NCBI GenBank assembly: GCA_018714625.1
Contig: DVNE01000003.1
Coordinates: 1-57,254, forward strand
Source: Candidatus Coproplasma excrementigallinarum
GTDB taxonomy: Bacteria > Bacillota > Clostridia > Christensenellales > Borkfalkiaceae
Direction of reading: 5' to 3'
DNA: 57,254 nt
The translations under genes and the position numbers were made by a program. Shown here in pieces: positions 26,265 to 35,873 of the stretch. Numbering within the stretch: the first letter of the stretch is position 1; the number at the start of each line of letters is the position of its first letter. The notes under the pieces were generated by a model. The model did not search any database. It was given only the letters and a program-made list of their open reading frames with translations, and was not told where the DNA came from.

Positions 26265-27212
26265 ATGATTAATCACGGCAACGAGATTAAGATTTTTTCA
26301 GGTAATTCAAACAAGCCGCTTGCTCAGGCCATAGCGTCCAAGCTCAACACCTCTTTAGGTGATATGGAGGTAACGCACTTTTCCGACGGCGAAATTTACG
26401 TCCGCTTTGAAGAGACGGTCAGGGGCAAGGATGTATTTCTCGTTCAGTCCACCAGCAGTCCCGTAAACAACAACCTTATGGAGCTGCTCATCATGATTGA
26501 TGCAGCAAAGCGCGCAAGCGCAGGCAGAATTACTGCGGTAATTCCCTACTTCGGCTACGCAAGACAGGACAGAAAGGCGCGCTCGCGTGAGCCTATCACC
26601 GCAAAGCTCGTTGCAAACCTTATAACTTCTGCAGGTGCAGACAGGGTGCTTACAATGGACCTTCACTGCATGCAGATACAGGGCTTTTTCGATATCCCGC
26701 TCGATAACCTTATCGGCGGCCCTACGCTCTACAATTATTTCAAACCCAAGGTAGACGATAACTTCGTCGTAGTTTCTCCGGATATAGGCTCGGTTTCCCG
26801 CGCGCGCAAAGTTGCGGCCCGCATGGACGCCAAGATGGCCATAATAGATAAGCGCCGCCCCAAGGCGAATGTGATGGAAGTAATGAATATCATAGGCGAG
26901 GTCGAGGGCAAAAACTGCCTTATGGTCGACGATATGATAGATACCGCCGGCACGATTGTTCAGGGCGCCAAGGCGCTCAAAGAGGCGGGTGCAAAAGAGA
27001 TTTATGCCTGCTGCTCGCACGGCGTACTCTCGGGCCCCGCAATCGAAAGGCTTGCCGACTCCCCCATACAGGAGCTTGCCATTCTCGATACAATAAACAT
27101 CCCGCAGGAAAAGATGCTTCCTTCTTTCAGAATTATCTCCACTGCGTCGATTTTTGCCTCCGCGATAGAGAACGTATATCTCGACAAACCCATGTCCAAG
27201 ATATACGACTGA
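26265..27212 (+). CDS. prs: Ribose-phosphate pyrophosphokinase
   Basis: 315 aa, standard length. It makes PRPP from ribose-5-phosphate and ATP for nucleotide, His and Trp synthesis. Class I features are clear: GNSNKPLAQAIA, the FSDGEIYVRFEE binding loop, YFGYARQDRKARSREPITAKL, the metal-binding VLTMDLHCMQIQGFF and the PRPP loop VDDMIDTAGT. ATG 26265 follows GGAGG by 10 nt. It is followed by its own terminator. Confidence 0.97.
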   Translation: MINHGNEIKIFSGNSNKPLAQAIASKLNTSLGDMEVTHFSDGEIYVRFEETVRGKDVFLVQSTSSPVNNNLMELLIMIDAAKRASAGRITAVIPYFGYARQDRKARSREPITAKLVANLITSAGADRVLTMDLHCMQIQGFFDIPLDNLIGGPTLYNYFKPKVDDNFVVVSPDIGSVSRARKVAARMDAKMAIIDKRRPKANVMEVMNIIGEVEGKNCLMVDDMIDTAGTIVQGAKALKEAGAKEIYACCSHGVLSGPAIERLADSPIQELAILDTINIPQEKMLPSFRIISTASIFASAIENVYLDKPMSKIYD

Positions 27213-27241
27213 TTTATCCTGTCAGGCAGTTAAAAAAGAAT

Positions 27242-27273
27242 TTTACGCCACAGTTCTGCTGTGGCGTTTTAAA
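27242..27273 (+). terminator. Terminator of prs
   Basis: ACGCCACAG/CTGTGGCGT, a 9-bp stem with a 5-nt loop, then TTTT. Confidence 0.8.
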
Positions 27274-27332
27274 TAAGCGGCGCGCACAAGTGAATGCGCG
27301 CAAAGTCAGCTTAAAACCGTTTGGTGCAGTTT

Positions 27333-27896
27333 ATGTATATTATAGTCGGGCTTGGCAACCCTGAAGAAAAGTATGCCAGAACTTTCCACAATATGGGCTT
27401 CAACGCAGCGGCGGACGTTGCCGAAAAGCTGGGTGTAAAGTTCAAAAAAAAGCAGTGTTCTTCATATATCGCCGAGGCATTTATCGGCGGCGAAAAGGTC
27501 ATAATAGCGCGCCCGCTCACATATATGAATTTAAGCGGGGTGGCGGTAAAGCAGCTGCTTGCAACTTATAAGGCAACGCCTGCACAACTCGTGGTCATAT
27601 ATGACGACTACGATATTCCCAAGGGTAAAATAAGGATACGTCCCTCGGGCAGCGCGGGCACTCACAACGGAATGCGCTCCGTGATAGCCGAAACAGGTAC
27701 GCAGGATTTTGCGCGCATACGCATAGGAATTCGCGACAGCGAGGTTAATATCCCCATAATAAACTATGTACTTTCCGAAGTGCGCCGCGAAGATTACGAG
27801 CTGTTCATATCCGCCTGCGGCAGGGCGGCCGAAGCTGCCATAGAGCTTGCAAAGGGCGTCCCCTGCGAAGAGGTTATGACTAAGTTTAACGGCTGA
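27333..27896 (+). CDS. pth: Peptidyl-tRNA hydrolase
   Basis: 187 aa. I take ATG 27333 (MYIIVGLGNPEEKY); the TTG at 27321 adds four residues unlike the family. It frees tRNA from peptidyl-tRNA released by stalled ribosomes. Conserved: GLGNPEEKYARTFHNMGF with the catalytic His, RPLTYMNLSG, VIYDDYDIPKGKIRIRPSGSAGTHNGMRS. The Shine-Dalgarno is weak. The gene precedes mfd, a common pth-mfd order in Firmicutes. Confidence 0.96.
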   Translation: MYIIVGLGNPEEKYARTFHNMGFNAAADVAEKLGVKFKKKQCSSYIAEAFIGGEKVIIARPLTYMNLSGVAVKQLLATYKATPAQLVVIYDDYDIPKGKIRIRPSGSAGTHNGMRSVIAETGTQDFARIRIGIRDSEVNIPIINYVLSEVRREDYELFISACGRAAEAAIELAKGVPCEEVMTKFNG

Positions 27897-27931
27897 TATC
27901 TGGCGCGTCTGCGCTTTTTGGTAGTGTTGTT

Positions 27932-30900
27932 TTGAAAAATAATTTTTTCAGCTATGAAAATTTAGGGGGAGAGTATGTCTCCCTCGGCAATGATATCCGC
28001 CTCGGCGTACCGACGGCGGTTTTCGGCGTGCCTGAACCGCACAAATACATTGCCGCCGCCTTGAACCGCGGCAGATTGTTATACATTACTGCGGACGCCG
28101 TGTCTGCGCACAAGGCGGCAGAGGCGCTTACCACGCTCACGGGCGAGCAGGCTGTGCTGCTCACCGCCAAAGACGACGTGCTTTTATACAAAGAGGCCGT
28201 CTCGCGCGATGCGCTTTTTGCAAGGCTGACTGCGGCGGATAAAATTTACGGCGGCGCAAGGGTGGCAGTGTGCGACATAGAGGCCGCAATGCAGCTCTTC
28301 CCTGCAAACCATCCCTCGCTCGTGCTGAACGTTGGCAGCGATTACGACTATTCTTCGTTTCCTTCAAAGCTCGTCGCGATGGGCTATACGCGCGAATACG
28401 AGGTGGAGGCAAAGGGCAGCTTTGCCGTACGCGGCGATATAATAGATATTTTCCCCATAAATCTCGATAATCCCGTCCGTATTGATTTTTTCGGCGATAC
28501 GGTAGAAAAAATACGCCCGTACGATGTGCTTTCGGGTGAACGGCTCAAAGAAGTTTCTTCAGTAAAGATAATCTGTGCGGCGGAGGTGCTGCTCAGTCAG
28601 TCGGAATTGCCCGCAGTAAAGGCCGCGCTCTCTTTAGGGCTCAAAAAATTTGCCGACATAAAGGCCTTCGGCAGGGCGCGCACCATTGCAGACGACATAA
28701 TCGCCCGTGCGGAGGGCGGTACGCCCTTTGCGGGCGCTTCATACCTCATGCCCGTGCTCGAATCCACAATGACTGTGTTCGACGCGCTCTCGCCCGATAC
28801 AGTCATATATTTCGACGAGTGTAAGCTGATACATGACAGAATGGAGGGGCTCTACTCCGAACACGAAAACCGCTTCAAAGAGCTTAAGGCAGGCGGCGAA
28901 GTGTTTGATTTTTCGCTCGAACAGATTATTCCCGAAGATAAGTTTTTTGCCATTCTTTCGGCCTTTAAGGGCGTCAGTCTGCAGACGTTTTTCGGCAGCA
29001 CTTTCTTCTTTCAGCCGTTAAAGACTTACACGCTGCATTCAACGCCTTCGCCCTCATATCTCAATGTGTTTTCCGACCTTATGACCGACGTCCGCAACTG
29101 GCTTAAGGGCGGGTACAGGGTGCTGGTGTTCACAGGTTCTGCCGCGCGCACAGAAAAGCTTACGCAGTCTTTTATAGACGAAGGTCTGCCCGTCAATCCT
29201 CTTCCAGATACGCTTACCGCGCTCAGGGGAGTGGCGGTATGTTCAGAAGAGTTTGCACACGGCCTCATTCTGCACGAAGATAAGCTTGTAATTTTGGGTA
29301 GCGGCGACCTCTACACAAAGTCGGCGGTCACCCGCCGCATACGCCGCAGGCGCGGCGATATGTTCACCGCGCCCGAAATCGGCCAGTACGCCGTACATGA
29401 AAAGCACGGCATAGGCAAAATAACAGGCACGCAGAAGATTGAGACGACTGACGGAATAAAGGAATATATATCCATAGAATATAAGGGCGGCGACGTGCTC
29501 TATGTTCCCGTAGAGCAGATGGATATACTTTCAAAGTACGTCGGCCAGGATAACCCTCAGCTCTCCAAGATAGGCGGCGCGGACTTTGAAAAGATAAAGG
29601 AGCGCGTGCGCCAGTCCATCAAAAAGATGGCGTTCGATCTGAAGGAGCTGTATGCCGAAAGGAGCAAGAAAAAGGGCTTCCGTTTCCCCGAAAACACCGC
29701 AATGATGGAGGAGTTCGAGGACGCGTTCATATATGAAGAGACGCCCGACCAGCTCAGTTCGATAGCCGAAATCAAGGCCGATATGTGCTCGGACAAAGTC
29801 ATGGACAGATTGCTCTGCGGCGACGTGGGTTACGGCAAGACGGAGGTAGCGCTGCGCGCGGCATACCTTTGCATACTCGGCGGCAAGCAGGCCGCCATAA
29901 TGTGCCCCAGCACCATACTTTCTGAACAGCACTACAATACCGCCTGCGCCCGCTTTGCGGAATTCGGAGTGCGCGTGGATAAACTCAACCGTTTCAAAAC
30001 GCCCAAACAGCAGCAGGAGACGCTTAAAAAGCTTGCGGATGGGCAGATAGACCTCATAATAGGCACTCACAGACTGCTCTCCTCCGATGTGAAATTCTAT
30101 GACCTCGGCCTTCTCGTCCTCGACGAGGAGCAGCGCTTCGGCGTGGAGCACAAGGAGAAGATAAAGCACATAAAAAATGATATAGACTGCCTTACAATGA
30201 CGGCTACGCCCATACCGCGCACGCTGCATATGTCGCTTTCAGGCATAAGGGACATAAGCACGATAAACACGCCTCCGCAGAAGAGGATGCCCGTGCAGAC
30301 ATACGTGGTGGAGGAGACGGAAACGCTCATACGCGATGCGTGCGTAAGGGAAATTTCGCGCGGAGGACAGGTGTTTATACTCTATAACAGAGTGGAAACG
30401 ATATCTTCCTTTGCGGGGAAGATAGCCGAAATAGTGCCCGAGGGCAGGGTATGCTATGCGCACGGCAGAATGGATAAAGACCTTCTTGAAGGCAATATGA
30501 TGGCCTTTTACAAGGGCGAAAAGAATATCCTTGTGACGACTACCATAATAGAAAACGGAATAGACCTCCCCAACGCCAACACCATAATAGTCATTGATGC
30601 CGACAGACTGGGAATATCCCAGCTCTATCAGTTGCGCGGAAGGGTGGGCAGGAGCAACCGCCTCGCCCAGGCGTACTTCACTTTCAAGCCCGAAAAGGTA
30701 ATGACGTCGGACGCAGCCGCGCGCCTAAAAGCCATAATGCAGTTTACCGAACTCGGTTCGGGCTTTAAAATAGCAATGCGCGACCTTGAAATAAGGGGAG
30801 CGGGCAACGTGCTTGGCGCGGAACAGCACGGTCATATGGACAAAGTGGGCTACGAGCTGTACTCCAAAATGCTCAAAGAGGAGCTGTCGGGAGAAAAGCT

Positions 30901-31348
30901 CACGCCTGCCGAGCTGGATATAAAGGCCACGGCATATATACCGGAAAACTATATAGAATCGCCTGCGGGCAGAATGGACTGCTACAAACAGATAGCCGAA
31001 ATACGCACCGTGGAAGACTACAAGCGCGTCTGCCTCTCGATAGAGGAGAACTACGGCAATATGCCGGACGAGGTGCTTAACCTGCTCATAATCGCCGTTA
31101 TGAAGGCCTACGCTGCTAAGTTTGACGTGAGCAAGATAGGCGTAAGCTCAAAGGAGGCATACCTTGAATTCTCCTCGCTCGCCTCGCTCAACAACAAAAA
31201 ACTTTCGGCCGCAATGGATAAATTTGCGGGCGGAATACACGTCTCTATGACGGGCTCGCCCAGAATTAACTTCAATCTTGCCTCTACGCCGTCAAGAACA
31301 ATGCTCTATTTAACAAAATTTTTAAAATTTGCGGCAAGTTTCACTTAA
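27932..31348 (+). CDS. mfd: Transcription-repair coupling factor
   Basis: 1138 aa from TTG 27932; the upstream GGTAG is a poor Shine-Dalgarno, so the exact start is uncertain by a few codons. Mfd removes RNA polymerase stalled at DNA damage and recruits UvrA. Order: UvrB-homology module (residues ~1-350), RNA-polymerase-interacting CarD-like domain (IGQYAVHEKHGIGKITG), SF2 translocase with Walker A GDVGYGKTEVALRA and DEEQRF box, and the C-terminal TRCF autoinhibitory domain (NYIESPAGRMDCYKQIAEI). The uvrA and uvrB partners are also in this window, about 12-16 kb away. It is probably co-transcribed with pth. Confidence 0.97.
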   Translation: MKNNFFSYENLGGEYVSLGNDIRLGVPTAVFGVPEPHKYIAAALNRGRLLYITADAVSAHKAAEALTTLTGEQAVLLTAKDDVLLYKEAVSRDALFARLTAADKIYGGARVAVCDIEAAMQLFPANHPSLVLNVGSDYDYSSFPSKLVAMGYTREYEVEAKGSFAVRGDIIDIFPINLDNPVRIDFFGDTVEKIRPYDVLSGERLKEVSSVKIICAAEVLLSQSELPAVKAALSLGLKKFADIKAFGRARTIADDIIARAEGGTPFAGASYLMPVLESTMTVFDALSPDTVIYFDECKLIHDRMEGLYSEHENRFKELKAGGEVFDFSLEQIIPEDKFFAILSAFKGVSLQTFFGSTFFFQPLKTYTLHSTPSPSYLNVFSDLMTDVRNWLKGGYRVLVFTGSAARTEKLTQSFIDEGLPVNPLPDTLTALRGVAVCSEEFAHGLILHEDKLVILGSGDLYTKSAVTRRIRRRRGDMFTAPEIGQYAVHEKHGIGKITGTQKIETTDGIKEYISIEYKGGDVLYVPVEQMDILSKYVGQDNPQLSKIGGADFEKIKERVRQSIKKMAFDLKELYAERSKKKGFRFPENTAMMEEFEDAFIYEETPDQLSSIAEIKADMCSDKVMDRLLCGDVGYGKTEVALRAAYLCILGGKQAAIMCPSTILSEQHYNTACARFAEFGVRVDKLNRFKTPKQQQETLKKLADGQIDLIIGTHRLLSSDVKFYDLGLLVLDEEQRFGVEHKEKIKHIKNDIDCLTMTATPIPRTLHMSLSGIRDISTINTPPQKRMPVQTYVVEETETLIRDACVREISRGGQVFILYNRVETISSFAGKIAEIVPEGRVCYAHGRMDKDLLEGNMMAFYKGEKNILVTTTIIENGIDLPNANTIIVIDADRLGISQLYQLRGRVGRSNRLAQAYFTFKPEKVMTSDAAARLKAIMQFTELGSGFKIAMRDLEIRGAGNVLGAEQHGHMDKVGYELYSKMLKEELSGEKLTPAELDIKATAYIPENYIESPAGRMDCYKQIAEIRTVEDYKRVCLSIEENYGNMPDEVLNLLIIAVMKAYAAKFDVSKIGVSSKEAYLEFSSLASLNNKKLSAAMDKFAGGIHVSMTGSPRINFNLASTPSRTMLYLTKFLKFAASFT

Positions 31349-31364
31349 TTTTAAGAAAAATGAT

Positions 31365-31393
31365 TTGCTATACCGCTCAAATTATTATATAAT
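31365..31393 (+). promoter_or_regulatory. Promoter of the lipoprotein gene
   Basis: TTGCTA (31365-31370), 17-nt spacer, TATAAT (31388-31393), about 70 nt before the start codon. Confidence 0.78.
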
Positions 31394-31464
31394 GTTAAAT
31401 GTGTTTGCGTATGGTGCGCAAATGCCAGTCAGTTCAAGCATAAATTTATGCGGAGAAAACGTAC

Positions 31465-33783
31465 ATGAAAAAGAAGTTCAGGATTTTATCAATACTCACG
31501 GCCGGAATTGTTGCGGGAACGGTTACCTTTGCGGGCTGCTCGCTTGTAACGGCCAATGCTCAGTCCGATATGAATCAGGTCATCGCTGAGATAGACATAT
31601 CCAATTCTGAAAAGCTCGACGAAGACCTCAAGGAATACACCGGGGCAATATCCGGCGGCACTGAAATTATCAAGCGCCAGCTTGTGGCATATTTCCTCAA
31701 TGCGGGTTCGTCGCTCGTTTCAGGCGGCAGCACCTACGGCGAGGCGTTCGAAACGCTTGCAAATACTCTCGTAAACAACGAGATACTCATTCAGTATGCA
31801 ACGCTTGCCACTCTTCAGGATATGGTGGAGGACGGCTACGACGGCCTCACTTCAGCTTCTGCGGCAGTAAGCTGGTTCAATGACGAAAGCAAGACCGACA
31901 TTGAAAAGTATGCCGCAATGCTTGATTACCAGGCTACGGTAGACGACTATACCGGCGACAAGGACGTCGACTACAACCTGCTTGCCGAGTACTCGCTCAA
32001 GGCCTCTCTCAATTCGGCCATAGACAGCTACGAGGAGTTAATCCTTGAGACTGATACCACCGAAGATACCTCAGACGCTACCCTTCCCGAGGGAGTGGAT
32101 ACAGAGGTAGAGAACTTCTATCCCCTCAAAGAGGACGGTACGCTCGACTATAACGTATATACCGGTTACAGCGATTATACTCTTCCGCTCAGCGGCATAT
32201 ACCAGGAAGACAAGCTTGAAGGCACAACTTCGTGGAAGCGCCGCCAGGCATACAACAGGTTTATTCAGAGGCTGGACGCCAACTATCTTATAACAGACGA
32301 TGACGACATCTCCGATATATGGAATCTTGACTATGTTCAGGGTCAGTATTTAAGCCTCCTTCGTCAGCAACTTCTTCTTAACTACTACAACCTCTACGAG
32401 CTTGAGCTTGAAAAGGATATAGAGGAGAACAGCATAGACTACGTTGAAGACAGGTACGAGGAACTTCTCGGACAGCAGAAGGCCGACTATAACGGCTCTG
32501 TTTCAAGCTACGAATCCTCGCTCAGCAGCCTTTCTGATACGTCCTTCATACTCTATACGCCCAACACCGATAACGGTCGCAGCTTCGGCTATGTATATAA
32601 TATACTGCTTCCCTTCAGCACATCTCAGAGCAATCTTCTTACCAGCCTTACGTCGCTTCTCAACAACAACGTAATAACCCAGAACGAATATTACGAGATG
32701 CGCAATAAGCTGCTCGGCGAAATAACGACCACCGACCAGCGCTCCGCATGGTTCAACGGCGGTGTGGATTACAGCTTCAACGCCAACGATAACGGATTTA
32801 CAGCAGGCGCTGCCGCAACTGCAGACGGAAAAACATATTACAATGCAGGCGACGACAGCCGCAAAGTTCTCTTCTTCAAGGACAACATGCTTGGAAACAA
32901 GAGGTATGAAAACCTTGAAAAATACCCCGGACTGTACAGCTATAACGGTACGGCCGTAAAGAACGGTGACGACAGCTATACGCTCATTCCCAACAGCCTC
33001 GACATAGACGAGATGCTCGATGAGTTTATCGGCTATATAGATTTCACGCTCGGAACGGAGAACGGCAGCAACGTAACCTGGAGCTACTGGGCTGACGGCG
33101 AAACGATAAACGTTTCCGATACGAGCAAGGGCAACCCCGACTATTACCTCACCGATATATTTAACACCGACCCCGCAGACGAAAAATCTGAAATTGATTA
33201 TTCCAAGTTTGTATATGCCTACGGCACGGTTGACCTCGCCGATTTCACTACGGCTTGTCTTCTTGACGAGAACTCCGATTACTACAAGGTTATGAGCGCC
33301 GTAAACGAGCTTCAGTATGCATATACCACCGATACAGGCATACTTTCCAACTATATCGGTTACAGCATAAGCGCTTACTCGACCGACTATATAAAGGAAT
33401 TTGAGTATGCTGCACAGTACGCCATAAACAACAACGGCGGCAATGCAGGTGCGTTTGCTGTCTGCGCAGGCGACTACGGCTGGCATCTCATATACGTTAC
33501 CAACGTATTCAATCCCGATTCTGAAACATACACTCCTGCATGGAGCGCAAACATCAAAACTGAGGGCACTTTCGAGTATGAGTTCTATGAAGCTATAAAG
33601 AATTCCGACCTCGAGAACGCATCTTCAAGGCTTCAGCTTGACCTTCTCGATATATTCGATAACGACGTGGTTGTTACCGTATACGAGAGCAGGTTCAGCG
33701 ACCTTACAAGCCTTACAACGACCGCAAATACCGGCTCGACGACGACCGGCGGCACAACAAGCGGTAATACAACAACTGCATAA
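31465..33783 (+). CDS. Large secreted lipoprotein, possibly PrsA/SurA-like foldase
   Basis: 772 aa with a lipoprotein signal peptide: MKKKF, hydrophobic core, and lipobox TFAGC with the lipidated Cys at position 25. GGAGAAAA precedes ATG 31465. After the Cys, residues ~35-115 (MNQVIAEIDISNSEKLDEDL...TLVNNEILIQYATL) resemble the SurA/PrsA N-terminal chaperone domain, and a later stretch near residue 660 (YAINNNGGNAGAFAVCAGDYGWHLIYVTNVF) resembles a parvulin-type segment ending in GWHLIYV. The tail is Thr/Gly-rich (TTTGGTTSGNTTTA). Clostridia often place a PrsA-type foldase after mfd, which supports the guess. It would act outside the membrane on folding of exported proteins. Moderate confidence for the lipoprotein class, low for enzymatic PPIase activity. 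Confidence 0.7.
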   Translation: MKKKFRILSILTAGIVAGTVTFAGCSLVTANAQSDMNQVIAEIDISNSEKLDEDLKEYTGAISGGTEIIKRQLVAYFLNAGSSLVSGGSTYGEAFETLANTLVNNEILIQYATLATLQDMVEDGYDGLTSASAAVSWFNDESKTDIEKYAAMLDYQATVDDYTGDKDVDYNLLAEYSLKASLNSAIDSYEELILETDTTEDTSDATLPEGVDTEVENFYPLKEDGTLDYNVYTGYSDYTLPLSGIYQEDKLEGTTSWKRRQAYNRFIQRLDANYLITDDDDISDIWNLDYVQGQYLSLLRQQLLLNYYNLYELELEKDIEENSIDYVEDRYEELLGQQKADYNGSVSSYESSLSSLSDTSFILYTPNTDNGRSFGYVYNILLPFSTSQSNLLTSLTSLLNNNVITQNEYYEMRNKLLGEITTTDQRSAWFNGGVDYSFNANDNGFTAGAAATADGKTYYNAGDDSRKVLFFKDNMLGNKRYENLEKYPGLYSYNGTAVKNGDDSYTLIPNSLDIDEMLDEFIGYIDFTLGTENGSNVTWSYWADGETINVSDTSKGNPDYYLTDIFNTDPADEKSEIDYSKFVYAYGTVDLADFTTACLLDENSDYYKVMSAVNELQYAYTTDTGILSNYIGYSISAYSTDYIKEFEYAAQYAINNNGGNAGAFAVCAGDYGWHLIYVTNVFNPDSETYTPAWSANIKTEGTFEYEFYEAIKNSDLENASSRLQLDLLDIFDNDVVVTVYESRFSDLTSLTTTANTGSTTTGGTTSGNTTTA

Positions 33784-33796
33784 TAACAGTACAAAC

Positions 33797-33826
33797 AAAA
33801 AGCCGTGTTTATCACGGCTTTTTTTA
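33797..33826 (+). terminator. Terminator of lipoprotein gene
   Basis: AAAAGCCGTG-TTTAT-CACGGCTTTTTTT directly after the stop; strong intrinsic terminator. Confidence 0.92.
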
Positions 33827-34018
33827 TGTCGTAATTTTTGTGCTGCAAAAAGGTGTATTTCATTATTTAAAACCACTATATTTTTTACGGCCGCACTAAA
33901 GGCCAAATTTATGTCGTGATAATGGCAGGTTGCATACATTAATTTGTAAAGGCGCCGCGAATAAGGTTGTACACATCCGCATATATTAAAATGTAAAATT
34001 TCAGTTTTGCGGTGTAAA

Positions 34019-34825
34019 ATGACTTTTTTTCAGGCGCTGATACTCGGTCTGGTGCAGGGACTGACCGAATTCCTGCCCATATCCTCGAGCGGGCATCTCG
34101 TTCTTGTCCAGCGGGTATTCAACATAGATTTGCAGGGCGCGGATATGCTGTTTGACCTGTTTTTGCATCTGGGCACGCTTTTTGCCGTTCTCGTATGTTT
34201 CCGCAGGCAGGTTCTTGGGCTGTTCAGACGGCCGTATAAAAAACTTCTCTGGCTTATTTTTGCAAGCATTCCCGCCGCACTCGTCGGGTTTCTGCTCGGC
34301 GATTTAGTCGAGCGCTACCTTTTCGGCGGCGCATACCTTGCGGCGGGTTTTGCTCTTACAGCCGTACTTCTCGCCGCGGCGCAGGTGAGGGCAAAGCGCA
34401 CAGCAAACACTCTTCCGCTCAAAGCTAAAAATGCGCTGTTTATGGGTGTTATGCAGGCGGTAGCCGTAATACCTGGTATATCACGCAGCGGCGCAACGGT
34501 TGCCGCAGGCATAATATCTGGGGCTGACAGAGAGGAGGTTGCCGACTTCTCCTTTCTTATGAGCATTCCCGTCATAGCGGGCGGCTTTGCCGTAACGCTT
34601 ATAAAGGGCATTGTCGGTGGAGAACTCTCCGATATTTTTATGTATGCGGGAGCAAGCTTCGGCTTCTGCGTGGCAATCAGCGTGTTTGCCTCCGCCCTGG
34701 CGGGTTTTGCCGCAATAAAGCTGATGCTGAAAAGCATATCTTCGGCAAGGTACACTCCGTTCATAATTTACCTTATTCTCCTTGCCATCCTCTGCGTGGT
34801 TCTAAAAATGCTTGGTGTTCTGTAA
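34019..34825 (+). CDS. uppP: Undecaprenyl-diphosphatase
   Basis: 268 aa, integral membrane. ATG 34019 (MTFFQALILGLVQGLTEFLPISSSGHL) is chosen; the track's TTG adds MRCK without homology. UppP/BacA dephosphorylates undecaprenyl pyrophosphate, recycles the cell wall lipid carrier and gives bacitracin resistance. Both active-site loops are intact: LTEFLPISSSGHL (residues ~16-28) and IPGISRSGATVAAG (~154-167). The ribosome binding site is weak. A strong hairpin follows at 34859, so it is a single-gene unit. Confidence 0.95.
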   Translation: MTFFQALILGLVQGLTEFLPISSSGHLVLVQRVFNIDLQGADMLFDLFLHLGTLFAVLVCFRRQVLGLFRRPYKKLLWLIFASIPAALVGFLLGDLVERYLFGGAYLAAGFALTAVLLAAAQVRAKRTANTLPLKAKNALFMGVMQAVAVIPGISRSGATVAAGIISGADREEVADFSFLMSIPVIAGGFAVTLIKGIVGGELSDIFMYAGASFGFCVAISVFASALAGFAAIKLMLKSISSARYTPFIIYLILLAILCVVLKMLGVL

Positions 34826-34858
34826 CCTGGCTAAGCTAAGGTCTTTATTTATTAGCTT

Positions 34859-34898
34859 ACGTGCGGGCGCGCAATTCTGCGCGCCCGCACGTCTTTTA
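34859..34898 (+). terminator. Terminator of uppP
   Basis: ACGTGCGGGCGCGCA/TGCGCGCCCGCACGT, a 15-bp GC-rich stem with an ATTC loop, then CTTTT. Confidence 0.82.
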
Positions 34899-35018
34899 CA
34901 AGTTTATTCCGCAACGGTTTGTTTTTTTTATATAACAGATTTAAGCAAGATAGTTGCCCGTATTTGTATGCAAAAATGGGGGTGAGCAATCTTCACGCCG
35001 CTTCATTGTTCAATTTGG

Positions 35019-35048
35019 TTGATTTAAATGCATCGGGTATGGTATAAT
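35019..35048 (+). promoter_or_regulatory. Promoter of ABC exporter operon
   Basis: TTGATT (35019-35024), 18-nt spacer, TATAAT (35043-35048), about 48 nt before ATG 35097. Confidence 0.65.
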
Positions 35049-35096
35049 CTGAAATATAAGTGCGCCAGAAAAAGACAGCGGCGCATCGGAGTTATT

Positions 35097-35873
35097 ATGG
35101 AAGAAATTTTAAAGGTGGAGGGGCTTACCAAGCGATTTAAGCTCTCCTACAAGCAGCAGCGGCTGGAGCGCACCGATAAAAAGGTGATAACGGCCGTAGA
35201 CGACCTTTCATTCACGGCATACAGGGGCGAGATTTTCGGTCTGCTCGGACCTAACGGTGCAGGCAAAACTACTACATTGCGGATGCTTGCAACGCTCATA
35301 TCGCCGGACGCTGGCGACGCACAGATAGAGGGGTTCAGCATTGTAAAACAGCCCGACGCCGTCCGTTCGCGCATAGGTTTTCTTACTGGCGAGCTCAAGC
35401 TCGAAGATTTTTTTACGCCTAACTATCTGTTCAATTTTTTCAGCGAGCTGTATGGCATAAGCGAACCCGTCCGCAACGCTCGCCGCAGGGAGCTCTTTTC
35501 GCGGTTCGGCATAGACAGATTTGCCGAAGTAAAGCTTGCCAATCTTTCAACGGGTATGAAACAGAAGATTTCACTTGTCATATCAGTTGTCAATGACCCC
35601 GACTTTATAATTTTTGACGAGCCTACCAACGGGCTTGACGTGCTCACCGCAAAAACGGTGACTGACTTTTTGCTTGAACTGAAAGCGCAGGGCAAGACCA
35701 TAATTTTATCTACCCACATATTCAGTCTTGTGGAAAAGATTTGCGACAGGGTAGGTATAATAATAGGCGGCAGGCTGGTTGCGCTTGATACCGTTTCCGC
35801 GCTTGTAAAGGGGCGCGACCTCGAGGATGTGTTCTTTGATATTTACGCACGCCAGACGGGAGGTGCGGTATGA
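35097..35873 (+). CDS. ABC transporter ATP-binding protein, NatA-like
   Basis: 258 aa from ATG 35097 with GGAG upstream; the longer track version begins before the -10 box. Walker A GPNGAGKTTT, Q-loop region, signature LSTGMKQKISL, Walker B FIIFDEPTNGLD and the switch His (STHIF) are complete. The short insert KQQRLERTDKKVITAV after the first strand is typical of NatA-type sodium exporters. It works with the permease encoded next (ATGA overlap). Confidence 0.9.
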   Translation: MEEILKVEGLTKRFKLSYKQQRLERTDKKVITAVDDLSFTAYRGEIFGLLGPNGAGKTTTLRMLATLISPDAGDAQIEGFSIVKQPDAVRSRIGFLTGELKLEDFFTPNYLFNFFSELYGISEPVRNARRRELFSRFGIDRFAEVKLANLSTGMKQKISLVISVVNDPDFIIFDEPTNGLDVLTAKTVTDFLLELKAQGKTIILSTHIFSLVEKICDRVGIIIGGRLVALDTVSALVKGRDLEDVFFDIYARQTGGAV